Origin: Pseudomonas sp. LFM046
GTDB taxonomy: Bacteria; Pseudomonadota; Gammaproteobacteria; Pseudomonadales; Pseudomonadaceae
Assembly (NCBI RefSeq): GCF_000949385.2
Contig: NZ_JYKO02000001.1
Span: 1,450,620 to 1,514,619, forward strand
Direction: 5' to 3'
Length of the DNA stretch: 64,000 bases
Shown here: one piece after another, positions 56,864 through 64,000 of the stretch
Layout of the letters: each line of letters opens with the position of its first letter
Numbering within the stretch: position 1 is the stretch's first letter
Notes under the pieces: model-generated
The model's input: only the letters and a program-made list of their open reading frames with translations
Database searches by the model: none
Told to the model about the DNA's origin: nothing
Position numbers and translations under genes: made by a program

Positions 56864-57532
56864 ATGACAGGCGACAATCGGAAGCAACTTGACCACAGCT
56901 GGCACGCCAACGCAGAGGGTTGGACCCGCGCAGTGCGAGAAAATCTCATTGAAAGCAGGCAATTGGCTACCAATGGGGCCATCCGCGATGCGGTGCTGGC
57001 CCATTGCCCGCAGCGGGTGTTGGACCTGGGGTGTGGCGAGGGCTGGCTATGCCGCGTCCTGGCGGAGCGGGGAGTGGCGGTGCTGGGTGTCGATGCATCC
57101 GAGCCGCTGATCGAGGCGGCGCGGGAGGCGGACGGCGACTTTCTCTGCCTGAACTACGCCCAATTGCAGGCCGATCCCGCTCGCTTGGGGCGGTTCGATG
57201 CCGTGGTGTGCAACTTTTCCCTGTTCGAGGAGCAGCTGGAGCCGCTGCTGGCGACCGTGCGCGAACTGCTCGGCCATCGTGGCGTGCTGCTGATCCAGAC
57301 CGTCCACCCCTGGCAGGCGCGCGGCGCGGAAGGTTACCGGGATGGCTGGCGCCGCGAGGATTTTGCCGCTTTCCAGGGGGCGTTCCCCGAAGCCATGCCC
57401 TGGTATTTCCGCACCCTGGAGTCCTGGTGCGCGCTGCTGAGCCGGAGCGGCTACCGCATCGAGGCCTTGCGCGAGCCGGCGCACCCAGACAGCGGCGAGC
57501 CCCTTTCGCTGTTGCTGGAAGTCCGCCCATAG
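56864..57532 (+). CDS. Class I SAM-dependent methyltransferase
   Basis: A 222-residue protein with a methyltransferase 11/25-type domain: motif I VLDLGCGEGWL (about residues 52-62), GVDASEPLIEAAREADG and FDAVVCNFSLFEEQ. The C-terminal half resembles UbiE- or Smt-type small-molecule methyltransferases, but the substrate is unknown. CAGGAG precedes the ATG. It is divergent from the PBP gene by 96 bp. Confidence 0.88.
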   Translation: MTGDNRKQLDHSWHANAEGWTRAVRENLIESRQLATNGAIRDAVLAHCPQRVLDLGCGEGWLCRVLAERGVAVLGVDASEPLIEAAREADGDFLCLNYAQLQADPARLGRFDAVVCNFSLFEEQLEPLLATVRELLGHRGVLLIQTVHPWQARGAEGYRDGWRREDFAAFQGAFPEAMPWYFRTLESWCALLSRSGYRIEALREPAHPDSGEPLSLLLEVRP

Positions 57533-57859
57533 CGACCGTTCGCCCGAAAACGCATCAGGCATTTCTGGGGTTTTGCCGCCTTGTCACGGGGAATCCTGCC
57601 GAACCTTTTCCTGCTTTCGGGTCGATGGCGCGAAACGTGCCCTTGCCGTCCTCTCCTGGTACCCCTGTGCACCAAAAGTAGGCATGACGTTACCTCGTCT
57701 TTGTGCAAGACTCGCCGCCGATCTCGGACGCCCCCGCTGCCGCGTGACTGTTCCGCCCCACAAGGGCGGGCCTGTCAGGTGGCCAAGGGTCGCTACAACG
57801 ACCCGGATTTCCGGCGCTGCGCCCGATTCCTCGACAACTACAAGATGAGGTACCACTGC
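57533..57859. other. Upstream region of the ProY-type permease
   Basis: 327 bp without a supported gene. It contains one GC hairpin (CCGCCC and GGGCGG around CACAA, 57753-57769). No riboswitch, clear promoter or repeat stood out. Confidence 0.55.
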
Positions 57860-59257
57860 ATGTCCGTTGCTGATCATCAGCCACAGCATGAATCGCTCCA
57901 CCGAGACCTTGGTGAGCGTCACATCCGCCTGATGGCCCTGGGCGCCTGTATCGGCGTCGGCCTGTTCCTCGGTTCGGCCAAGGCCATCCAGATGGCCGGT
58001 CCGGCCATCATGCTGTCCTACATCATCGGTGGCCTCGCCATCCTGGTGATCATGCGCGCCCTCGGCGAGATGGCCGTGCACAACCCGGTAGCCGGCTCCT
58101 TCAGCCGCTACGCCCAGGACTACCTTGGCCCGCTGGCGGGCTTTCTCACCGGCTGGAACTACTGGTTCCTCTGGCTGGTGACCTGCGTGGCGGAGATCAC
58201 CGCCGTAGCCATCTACATGGGCATCTGGTTCCCCGAGGTGCCGCGCTGGATCTGGGCCCTGGCGGCGCTGATCAGCATGGGCGGCGTCAACCTGATCGCC
58301 GTGCGCGCCTTCGGTGAATTCGAGTTCTGGTTCGCGCTGATCAAGATCGTCACCATTGTCGCCATGGTGGTGGCCGGCACCGGCATGATCGTCTTCGGTT
58401 TCGGCAATGGCGGTATCGCCACCGGCATCTCCAACCTCTGGGAGCACGGCGGCTTCATGCCCAATGGTGTGCAGGGCGTGCTGATGTCGCTGCAGATGGT
58501 GATGTTCGCCTACCTGGGCGTGGAAATGATCGGCCTCACCGCCGGTGAAGCGAAGAACCCGCAGAAGACCATTCCCCAGGCCATCGGCTCGGTGTTCTGG
58601 CGCATCCTGCTGTTCTATGTCGGCGCGCTGTTCGTGATCCTCTCCATCTACCCGTGGAACGAGATCGGCACCCAGGGCAGCCCCTTCGTAATGACCTTCG
58701 AGAGCCTCGGCATCAAGACCGCCGCCGGCATCATCAACTTCGTGGTGATCACCGCCGCGCTGTCGTCCTGCAACGGCGGCATCTTCAGCACCGGCCGCAT
58801 GCTCTACAGCCTCGCCCAACAGGGCCAGGCTCCGCGCGCCTTCGCCGAAACCTCCAACGGCGTGCCGCGCCGTGCGCTGCTGGTGTCCTGTGCCGCGCTG
58901 CTGCTGGGCGTGCTGCTGAACTACCTGGTGCCGGAGAAGGTGTTCGTCTGGGTGACCTCCATCGCCACCTTCGGCGCCATCTGGACCTGGGCGATGATCC
59001 TCCTCGCGCAGATGAAGTTCCGCCGCAGCCTCAGCCCCGCCGAGCAGGGCAAGCTGCAGTACCGCATGTGGCTGTTCCCGCTGAGCTCCTACCTGGCCAT
59101 GGCCTTCCTGGTGCTGGTGGTGGGCCTGATGGCGTACTTCCCGGATACCCGTATTGCCCTCTACGTGGGCCCGGCTTTCCTGGCCCTGCTGGTGGTGCTG
59201 TACAAGGCGCTCAACCTGTCTGGCAAGGCTGTCGAGCCGGTCGGCGACGCCGCCTGA
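57860..59257 (+). CDS. Amino acid permease, ProY-like
   Basis: A 465-residue permease of the APC superfamily with 12 helices. The N-terminus HIRLMALGACIGVGLFLGSAKAIQMAGPAIMLSYIIGG and MRALGEMAVHNPVAGSFSRYAQDYLGPLAGF closely follow E. coli ProY. The exact substrate (proline, histidine or related) cannot be read off. I chose the ATG at 57860, where GAGGT sits upstream, over the earlier one at 57845. A strong hairpin follows. Confidence 0.9.
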   Translation: MSVADHQPQHESLHRDLGERHIRLMALGACIGVGLFLGSAKAIQMAGPAIMLSYIIGGLAILVIMRALGEMAVHNPVAGSFSRYAQDYLGPLAGFLTGWNYWFLWLVTCVAEITAVAIYMGIWFPEVPRWIWALAALISMGGVNLIAVRAFGEFEFWFALIKIVTIVAMVVAGTGMIVFGFGNGGIATGISNLWEHGGFMPNGVQGVLMSLQMVMFAYLGVEMIGLTAGEAKNPQKTIPQAIGSVFWRILLFYVGALFVILSIYPWNEIGTQGSPFVMTFESLGIKTAAGIINFVVITAALSSCNGGIFSTGRMLYSLAQQGQAPRAFAETSNGVPRRALLVSCAALLLGVLLNYLVPEKVFVWVTSIATFGAIWTWAMILLAQMKFRRSLSPAEQGKLQYRMWLFPLSSYLAMAFLVLVVGLMAYFPDTRIALYVGPAFLALLVVLYKALNLSGKAVEPVGDAA

Positions 59258-59278
59258 TCCGGAACGCTGCAATGACCG

Positions 59279-59303
59279 TCGGGCCCGCCATGTGCGGGCC
59301 CGA
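59279..59303 (+). terminator. Terminator-like hairpin after the permease
   Basis: TCGGGCCCGC and GCGGGCCCGA form a perfect 10-bp stem around CATGT, followed by TGCGTTT. Confidence 0.65.
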
Positions 59304-59357
59304 TGCGTTTAGGGGCTAGGCTGAAACCATCCGTCTTCAAGCAAGGAGGTCATCGCC

Positions 59358-59765
59358 ATGGCTGGATCCACCGCTATCCCCTGCCTGCGCTACCGCGACG
59401 CGCCCGCCGCCATCACTTGGCTGTGCAACACCTTCGGCTTTGTCGAGCACCTGGTGGTGGCGGAAAAGGACGGGGTCATCGCGCACGCCCAGCTCAGCCT
59501 CGACGGCGGCATGATCATGCTCGGCTCGGTGCGCAATAACGCGTACGGCGAGCTGCTGCGCCAGCCCGACGAGTCCGGCGGGCTCGGCAGCCAGGGCATC
59601 TACCTGGTGGTGGCCAATGTCGACGCGGTGCACGCTCGCGCCCTGGCCGCCGGTGCCACCATCGTCCTGCCCCTGAAGGACGAGGACTACGGTGGCCGTG
59701 GCTTCACCTGCCGCGATCCGGAAGGCCACCTGTGGAGCATCGGTTCGTACGATCCCTGGGGTTGA
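59358..59765 (+). CDS. VOC (glyoxalase/bleomycin-resistance) family protein
   Basis: A 135-residue protein with the VOC fold: IPCLRYRDAPAAITWLCNTFGFVEHLVVAEKDG near the start and FTCRDPEGHLWSIGSYDP at the end, typical of glyoxalase-like and PhnB-type families. Metal-binding residues expected are the His/Glu of AHAQLSLDGG and PEGH. Function unknown. AAGGAGG sits upstream. Confidence 0.88.
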   Translation: MAGSTAIPCLRYRDAPAAITWLCNTFGFVEHLVVAEKDGVIAHAQLSLDGGMIMLGSVRNNAYGELLRQPDESGGLGSQGIYLVVANVDAVHARALAAGATIVLPLKDEDYGGRGFTCRDPEGHLWSIGSYDPWG

Positions 59766-59843
59766 GCCGTCCAGCCCATTGCCGGAAGATCGCCTCCCAG
59801 CTGCCGGCAATCCCGACTGAACGGACTTACCGAGGAACACGCC

Positions 59844-60665
59844 ATGCAAAGCATCACCTTCCCCGACGGCACCCGCGTGCCCGCCATCGGCCAGGGCACC
59901 TGGCACATGGGCGAGACCCGCAGCGAGCGCAAGCGCGAAGTCGCGGCCCTGCGCCAGGGTCTGGAGCTGGGGCTGAACCTGATCGACACCGCCGAGATGT
60001 ATGCCGAAGGCGGCGCCGAGGACGTGGTGGGCGAAGCCATCGCCGGCCTGCGCGACCAGGTTTTCCTGGTCAGCAAGGTCTATCCCTGGAATGCCAGCCG
60101 CACGGGCTCCGCCCTGGCCTGCGAGCGCAGCCTCAAGCGCCTGGGCACCGATCACCTCGACCTCTACCTGCTGCACTGGCGCGGTGAGCATCCGCTGGAG
60201 GAAACGGTAGAGGCCTTCGAGCGCCTGCGGGAGCAGGGCAAGATCGCCCGCTGGGGCGTGTCCAACCTGGACCTCGACGACCTCCACGAACTGCCTGCCG
60301 GCTGTGCCGCCAACCAGGTGCTCTACAACCCCGAGGCGCGTGGTATCGAGTTCGACCTGCTGCCCTTCCAGCAGCAACAGGGCATCCCGCTCATGGCTTA
60401 TTGCCCGGTGGGGCAGGGCGGCAAGCTGCTGCGCTCAGCAGCGTTGCAGGAAGTCGCCCGCCGCCACGGCGCCAGCCCGGCCCAGGTGGCCCTGGCCTGG
60501 GCCTTGCGCCAGGAGGGCGTGATCGTCATTCCCAAGGCGGTCGACCCGCTGCACCTCAAGCAAAATGCCGAGGCGCGCAAACTCCCGCTCAGCGCCGACG
60601 ATCTCGCCCTGATCGACCACAGCTTCCCGCCGCCCCGGCGCAAGCGGTCGCTGGAAATGGTCTGA
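59844..60665 (+). CDS. Aldo/keto reductase
   Basis: A 273-residue TIM-barrel NADPH oxidoreductase of the AKR superfamily. The catalytic tetrad residues are visible as Asp in LIDTAEMYAEG (with Tyr), Lys in FLVSKVYPWN and His in YLLHWRGEHPL. NADP-binding IPKAVDPLHLKQNAEA lies near the C-terminus. Substrate unknown; it resembles E. coli YeaE-like AKRs. Confidence 0.93.
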   Translation: MQSITFPDGTRVPAIGQGTWHMGETRSERKREVAALRQGLELGLNLIDTAEMYAEGGAEDVVGEAIAGLRDQVFLVSKVYPWNASRTGSALACERSLKRLGTDHLDLYLLHWRGEHPLEETVEAFERLREQGKIARWGVSNLDLDDLHELPAGCAANQVLYNPEARGIEFDLLPFQQQQGIPLMAYCPVGQGGKLLRSAALQEVARRHGASPAQVALAWALRQEGVIVIPKAVDPLHLKQNAEARKLPLSADDLALIDHSFPPPRRKRSLEMV

Positions 60666-60734
60666 GGCGAAATCACGCCCACAGTGGATCGCGTCACGCG
60701 GAAGGCGCGGCGCAGGTCACCCTTCTCCCTCCGG

Positions 60735-60764
60735 GAGAGGGGTTGGGGGTGAGGGCGGTTGGGC
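60735..60764. repeat. CTCCC/GGGAG-type short palindrome
   Basis: CTCCCTCCGGGAG followed by AGGGGTTGGGGGTGAGGG resembles the CCCTCACCCCCAACCC-type dispersed repeat found in many pseudomonad genomes. It lies in the 250-bp gap before the adaptor operon. Confidence 0.5.
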
Positions 60765-60915
60765 GTGGCGCGCGGCCTGATCTTCAAGCGGTGCGCATGG
60801 TGTTCAGCCAAGTGCTGGAATCAGGCCTGATGGCAAGATAATTCCCCTGCCCAGATTCCTATTGTCTGACAGCTCTCATAGACTCATGCCCACTTCATTC
60901 CATGGAATGGCCTTG

Positions 60916-61695
60916 ATGAATCGCACGCTGTGGACGTTTGTGGGTCTGTGGGGACTGGTCGCTACCACCTGGGCGGAGGAACCGCCCAAGCAGGATCCTT
61001 TACTCGATGCGCCCGTCACGGCGACCGCCACTGGCAATGACGCCCGTGGTGTATTGCGGGCGCGCAACCAGGCGGTACTGGCCAGCGAGTTGCCTGGGCG
61101 CATCCTCGAAATGCCCTATGCCGAAGGCCAGGCGTTCAAGAAGGGCGAGGTGCTGGTGCGCTTCGACTGCAGCGGCTACCAGGCCCAGCTGAATGCCGCC
61201 AACGCCGCCGTGCGCGCCGCCCGGGAAGAACTCAAGAACAAGCAGCAACTGGCTGCCCTCAACTCCGTGGGGCGCTTCGAAGTGGCCCTGGCGGAGGCGC
61301 GCCAGGCGCAGTCCCAGGCCGAGGCGCAGGTCTACCAGGTGCAGGTGCAGCGCTGTCAGGTCAAGGCGCCCTTCGACGGTCAGGTGGTGGCGCGCAAGGT
61401 CCAGCCTCACGAGAGCGTGGCCAGCGGCGCACCGTTGTTGGACGTGGTGGATAACCGCACCCTGGAAATCCATCTGCTGGTGCCCTCGCGCTGGTTGAGC
61501 CGGCTCAAGCCCGATCAGGCCTTCAGCTTCGTTCCCGATGAAACCGGCAAACCGCTGACGGCGGTGATCAAGCGCCTTGGCGCAAGGATCGACGAGGGCA
61601 GTCAGACCCTGCTGTTGATCGGCGGCCTGCCGGAAGATGCCGAGGGCCTCCTGGCCGGCATGAGCGGCACCGCCCACTTCGCGGAAACGCCATGA
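60916..61695 (+). CDS. HlyD-like adaptor, first gene of the M50 operon
   Basis: A 259-residue periplasmic adaptor. An N-terminal hydrophobic segment (about residues 2-18) is a signal peptide or anchor; the barrel-lipoyl region (VLRARNQAVLASELPGRILEMPYAEGQAFKKGEVLVRFDCSGYQAQ) and KAPFDGQVVARKVQPHESVASGAPLLDVVDN follow. I chose the ATG at 60916, which has GGA at suitable spacing; ATGs at 60886 and 60907 are alternatives. It overlaps the next gene by 4 bases. Role inferred from its neighbours as part of an envelope export or processing system. Confidence 0.85.
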   Translation: MNRTLWTFVGLWGLVATTWAEEPPKQDPLLDAPVTATATGNDARGVLRARNQAVLASELPGRILEMPYAEGQAFKKGEVLVRFDCSGYQAQLNAANAAVRAAREELKNKQQLAALNSVGRFEVALAEARQAQSQAEAQVYQVQVQRCQVKAPFDGQVVARKVQPHESVASGAPLLDVVDNRTLEIHLLVPSRWLSRLKPDQAFSFVPDETGKPLTAVIKRLGARIDEGSQTLLLIGGLPEDAEGLLAGMSGTAHFAETP

Positions 61696-63011
61696 ACGCG
61701 GCACCTCCCGGCACCGTCGAGCGCGTATTCGCGCTCTATCTCGGACTGGAGAGGCAGGCACGTCAGGCCGCCAGCACAGAGCAGCTGGCATTTGCCATGG
61801 TCAACGACGGCCAGGGGCTGTTCGGCTTCCGCCATGCCGCGTTGCTGATTGCCGGCAAGGTACGCGCCCTTACCGCCATCAGCCTGGTGGAGCCCAATGC
61901 GCCCTTCGTGGCCTTCGTCGAGCGTGCCGCCGCGCAGCTGCTCCGCCTGGGCCTACTGGACGGGCCCCGCGCAGTCGATGCCGCGTTGCTGGACGAACAC
62001 TCCCGTGCGGACTGGCAAGCGCTGTCCGCCGCCCAGGCCTACTGGCTACCGCTGAAGGATCGCCGTGGCGAGGCCTTCGGCGGACTCTGGCTGGCCCGTG
62101 AGCACCCCTTCAGCGAGGCCGAGCAGGCGCTGCTGATCCAGCTCGGCGATACCTATGCTCACGCCTGGCAGGCCCTGCAGCCGCGCAAGCCCTGGCGCCT
62201 GAGCTGGCCGAAGAAGAAGCTGCTGGCCATCGCCGGTGCCCTCTGTCTGGTCCTGCTGATGCCGGTACGCCAGTCGGTGCTGGCCCCTGCTGAAGTGGTG
62301 CCCCAGGGCGGCCGGGTTGTGGCCGCGCCGCTGGACGGGGTGATCGCCGAAATCCTGGTCAAACCCAATCAGAGCGTGGCCGCCGGTGACCTGCTGGTGC
62401 GTTTCGATGCCACCAGCCTCAAGGCCCAGGCGGACGTCGCCGAGCGTGCCCTGGGCGTGGCCGAGGCCGAGCTCAAGGCCAATACCCAGCGCGCCTTTGC
62501 CGATGCCGAATCCAGTTCGCGCATCGACCTGTTGGCGGCGCGGGTCGAGCAGAAACGCGCCGAGCGCGACTACGCGCGTCAATTGTTGGCCCGCAGCGAA
62601 GTCAGGGCAGAGCGCGCGGGCATCGCCGTGTTCGCCGACGCCGAGCGCTGGACCGGCAAACCGGTACAGACCGGCGAGCGGCTGATGCAGATCGCCGACC
62701 CGGCTCAGGCCGAGCTGCGCATCGAGCTGCCGGTGGGCGACGCCATCGCGCTGCAATCTGGCGCCGAAGTGGCGCTGTTCCTCGACAGCGATCCCCTGGA
62801 CCTCCACAACGCACGCCTGGAGCGCGCCGCCTACGAGGCCCAGTCCACCGCCGCCGGGCAACTGGCCTACCGCCTCGATGCCGCCTTCCTCGAAACGCCG
62901 CCGCGCATCGGCCTGCGCGGCACCGCCAAGCTGTTCGGCGACCGTGCGCCCCTGGCCTATTACCTGCTGCGCCGGCCGCTCGCCGCGCTGCGCCAGAGCC
63001 TGGGCTTCTGA
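61692..63011 (+). CDS. GAF-like plus HlyD-like membrane-fusion protein
   Basis: A 439-residue protein with an unusual layout. Residues 1-160 resemble a GAF-type sensory domain (FALYLGLERQARQAASTEQLAFAMVNDGQ and AYWLPLKDRRGEAFGGLWLAREHPFSEAEQALLIQL). One membrane helix is at about 175-193. The periplasmic part is HlyD-like: APAEVVPQGGRVVAAPLDGVIAEILVKPNQSVAAGDLLVRFD (about 205-245), a coiled-coil hairpin (about 250-300) and ADAERWTGKPVQTGERLMQIADP. A cytosolic sensory domain fused to an adaptor is rare. It overlaps the adaptor by 4 bases and the M50 gene by 3 (TGATG). Confidence 0.85.
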   Translation: MNAAPPGTVERVFALYLGLERQARQAASTEQLAFAMVNDGQGLFGFRHAALLIAGKVRALTAISLVEPNAPFVAFVERAAAQLLRLGLLDGPRAVDAALLDEHSRADWQALSAAQAYWLPLKDRRGEAFGGLWLAREHPFSEAEQALLIQLGDTYAHAWQALQPRKPWRLSWPKKKLLAIAGALCLVLLMPVRQSVLAPAEVVPQGGRVVAAPLDGVIAEILVKPNQSVAAGDLLVRFDATSLKAQADVAERALGVAEAELKANTQRAFADAESSSRIDLLAARVEQKRAERDYARQLLARSEVRAERAGIAVFADAERWTGKPVQTGERLMQIADPAQAELRIELPVGDAIALQSGAEVALFLDSDPLDLHNARLERAAYEAQSTAAGQLAYRLDAAFLETPPRIGLRGTAKLFGDRAPLAYYLLRRPLAALRQSLGF

Positions 63012-64000
63012 TGCTGCCCGCGCTGCGCTCCGACCTGCAGCTGTCACCGGCCGCGCCCGGCCTGGACGGCGCTCCCCAATGGACCCTGGCCGACCCCTTG
63101 CGCGGGCGCTATTTCAAGCTGGGCGCCGTCGCCGTGCGCCTGCTGCGCCATTGGGCGTTGAGCGATCCGCAGCGGGTGCTGGAGGCCGCCAACGCCGAAC
63201 CGGGCCTGCCACTGGGCGGTGCCGAACTGGAAGAAATGCTGCGTTTCCTGCGTGGACATGACCTGATCGCCGCGTCTGATGAGGATCAACGCGCCAGTTA
63301 CGCGATGAAGGCCGCCGCCCAACAGCAGAGCCTGGGCAGGCGGGTGCTGCATCAGTACCTGTTCTTTCGCATTCCGCTGTGGCGCCCGGATGCCTTCCTC
63401 AATCGTGCCTGGCCGGTGCTGGAACGCCACGGTCCCTGGCTGCTGCGCTGGGGCCTTCCGCTGGTCTTCGCCCTCGGCCTGTTCCTGGTGTCGCGGGACT
63501 GGGAACGCTTTCTCGCCACCTTTCCGCACCTGTTCAGCCTCGGCGGTGCCCTGGCCTTCGGCGCCGCCCTGACCTTCGCCAAGCTCTGCCATGAGTTCGG
63601 CCACGCCTTCATGGCCAAACGGGCCGGTTGCCGGGTGCAGAGCATGGGCCTGGCCTTCATGGTGTTGCTGCCGATGTTCTACACCGATGTCAGCGATGCC
63701 TGGCGCGTCCGGGACCGGCGCTCGCGGCTGCTGATCAGCGCCGGTGGCGTGCTGGCCGAGCTGGTGCTGGCAGTGCTGGCGCTGCTGGCCTGGTCGCTCT
63801 TGCCGGAGGGCCCGGCACGCACTGCCGCCTTCATGCTGGCCAGCGCGACCTGGATCACCACGCTGCTGATCAACCTCAACCCCTTCATGCGCTTCGACGG
63901 CTATTTCCTGCTCACTGACCTCCTGGGTGTGGATAACCTGCAGACGCGGGCCTTCGCCCTCTGCCGTTGGCGTCTGCGCGAGGCGCTGTTCGGCTACGGC
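63011..64000 (+). CDS. M50-family membrane metalloprotease (3' end outside window)
   Basis: At least 330 residues. Residues about 33-88 (YFKLGAVAVRLLRHWAL and ELEEMLRFLRGHDLI) resemble the winged-helix/PqqD-like region of YydH- and MvdC-associated M50 proteins. The site-2 protease core follows: HExxH at residues 194-198 (KLCHEFGHAF) and NPFMRFDG at 290-297, giving zinc ligands His194, His198 and Asp296. Five or more membrane helices are visible. It continues past base 64000, so the C-terminal half, which in such proteins often carries a further HlyD domain, is unseen. Confidence 0.88.
   Translation, partial: MLPALRSDLQLSPAAPGLDGAPQWTLADPLRGRYFKLGAVAVRLLRHWALSDPQRVLEAANAEPGLPLGGAELEEMLRFLRGHDLIAASDEDQRASYAMKAAAQQQSLGRRVLHQYLFFRIPLWRPDAFLNRAWPVLERHGPWLLRWGLPLVFALGLFLVSRDWERFLATFPHLFSLGGALAFGAALTFAKLCHEFGHAFMAKRAGCRVQSMGLAFMVLLPMFYTDVSDAWRVRDRRSRLLISAGGVLAELVLAVLALLAWSLLPEGPARTAAFMLASATWITTLLINLNPFMRFDGYFLLTDLLGVDNLQTRAFALCRWRLREALFGYG

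Noticed and set aside
57657-57672. A sigma-54-like TGGTAC...TGCA motif before the ProY-type permease.
   Set aside because: The spacing between the -24 GG and -12 GC elements is one base short and other positions are poor.
1-64000. tRNA, rRNA, CRISPR array, prophage or insertion sequence.
   Set aside because: No cloverleaf-like genes, regular spacer-repeat arrays, phage structural genes, integrases or transposases were seen.

Overview
This is a high-GC chromosomal window from a Pseudomonas-type gammaproteobacterium. The evidence is the gene content and order: a fused-A mrp/sha antiporter operon beside pdxH and an OmpA lipoprotein, a phhA-phhB-phhC/phhR phenylalanine catabolic cluster next to arfB, a fruR/fruBKA phosphotransferase locus with a TTG-started Cra regulator, and several families of intergenic palindromes of the kind common in Pseudomonas. 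I see no rRNA, tRNA, CRISPR array, prophage or insertion sequence. About 64 protein genes are supported; the first (glutathione transferase) and last (M50 metalloprotease) run off the window ends.

Layout. 1-6.3 kb: a YfcG-type glutathione transferase, two SEC-C zinc-motif proteins, an LEA14-like lipoprotein, two tandem OmpA/thrombospondin-3-like lipoproteins, and a secreted collagen-like glycine-repeat protein. 6.3-14.7 kb: DinG helicase, a secreted clan-GH-A-type glycosidase with a disordered tail, an EstB-like serine hydrolase, a third OmpA lipoprotein, PdxH and a SlyB-like lipoprotein. 15-20.7 kb: the mrpA(B)CDEFG Na+/H+ antiporter operon. 20.8-26.7 kb: a DMT exporter, a GAPDH paralogue, small orphan genes and two LysR regulators. 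26.8-31.7 kb: a four-gene efflux operon (outer-membrane factor, FUSC transporter, DUF1656, HlyD adaptor). 32-37.4 kb: a LuxR-type regulator divergent from a nitrilase-family amidase, then an APC permease, homospermidine synthase and a Nudix hydrolase. 37.5-45.4 kb: an SDR flanked by matching palindromes, then fruR and fruBKA. 45.5-50.3 kb: arfB and the phh cluster. 50.5-53.6 kb: three small-multidrug-resistance proteins and an azoreductase with its LysR regulator. 53.7-60.7 kb: a bifunctional penicillin-binding protein, a methyltransferase, a ProY-type permease, a VOC protein and an aldo-keto reductase. 60.9-64.0 kb: the start of a tightly overlapping operon of two HlyD-like adaptors and an M50 membrane metalloprotease.

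How the parts work together. FruB-FruA-FruK import fructose and phosphorylate it to fructose-1,6-bisphosphate under Cra control; a consensus Cra operator lies upstream of fruB. PhhA-PhhB-PhhC convert phenylalanine to 4-hydroxyphenylpyruvate under PhhR, and two TyrR-box-like sites lie between phhA and phhR. Polyamine-related functions recur (homospermidine synthase, MdtJI-like exporter), but the link between them is inference.

Most interesting items: the adaptor/GAF-adaptor/M50 operon at the right edge; an inverted pair of REP-like palindromes embedded in frame inside the FUSC transporter gene; candidate operators (perfect palindromes or direct repeats) in three regulator-linked intergenic regions; and at least three families of long intergenic palindromes, one flanking an SDR gene.
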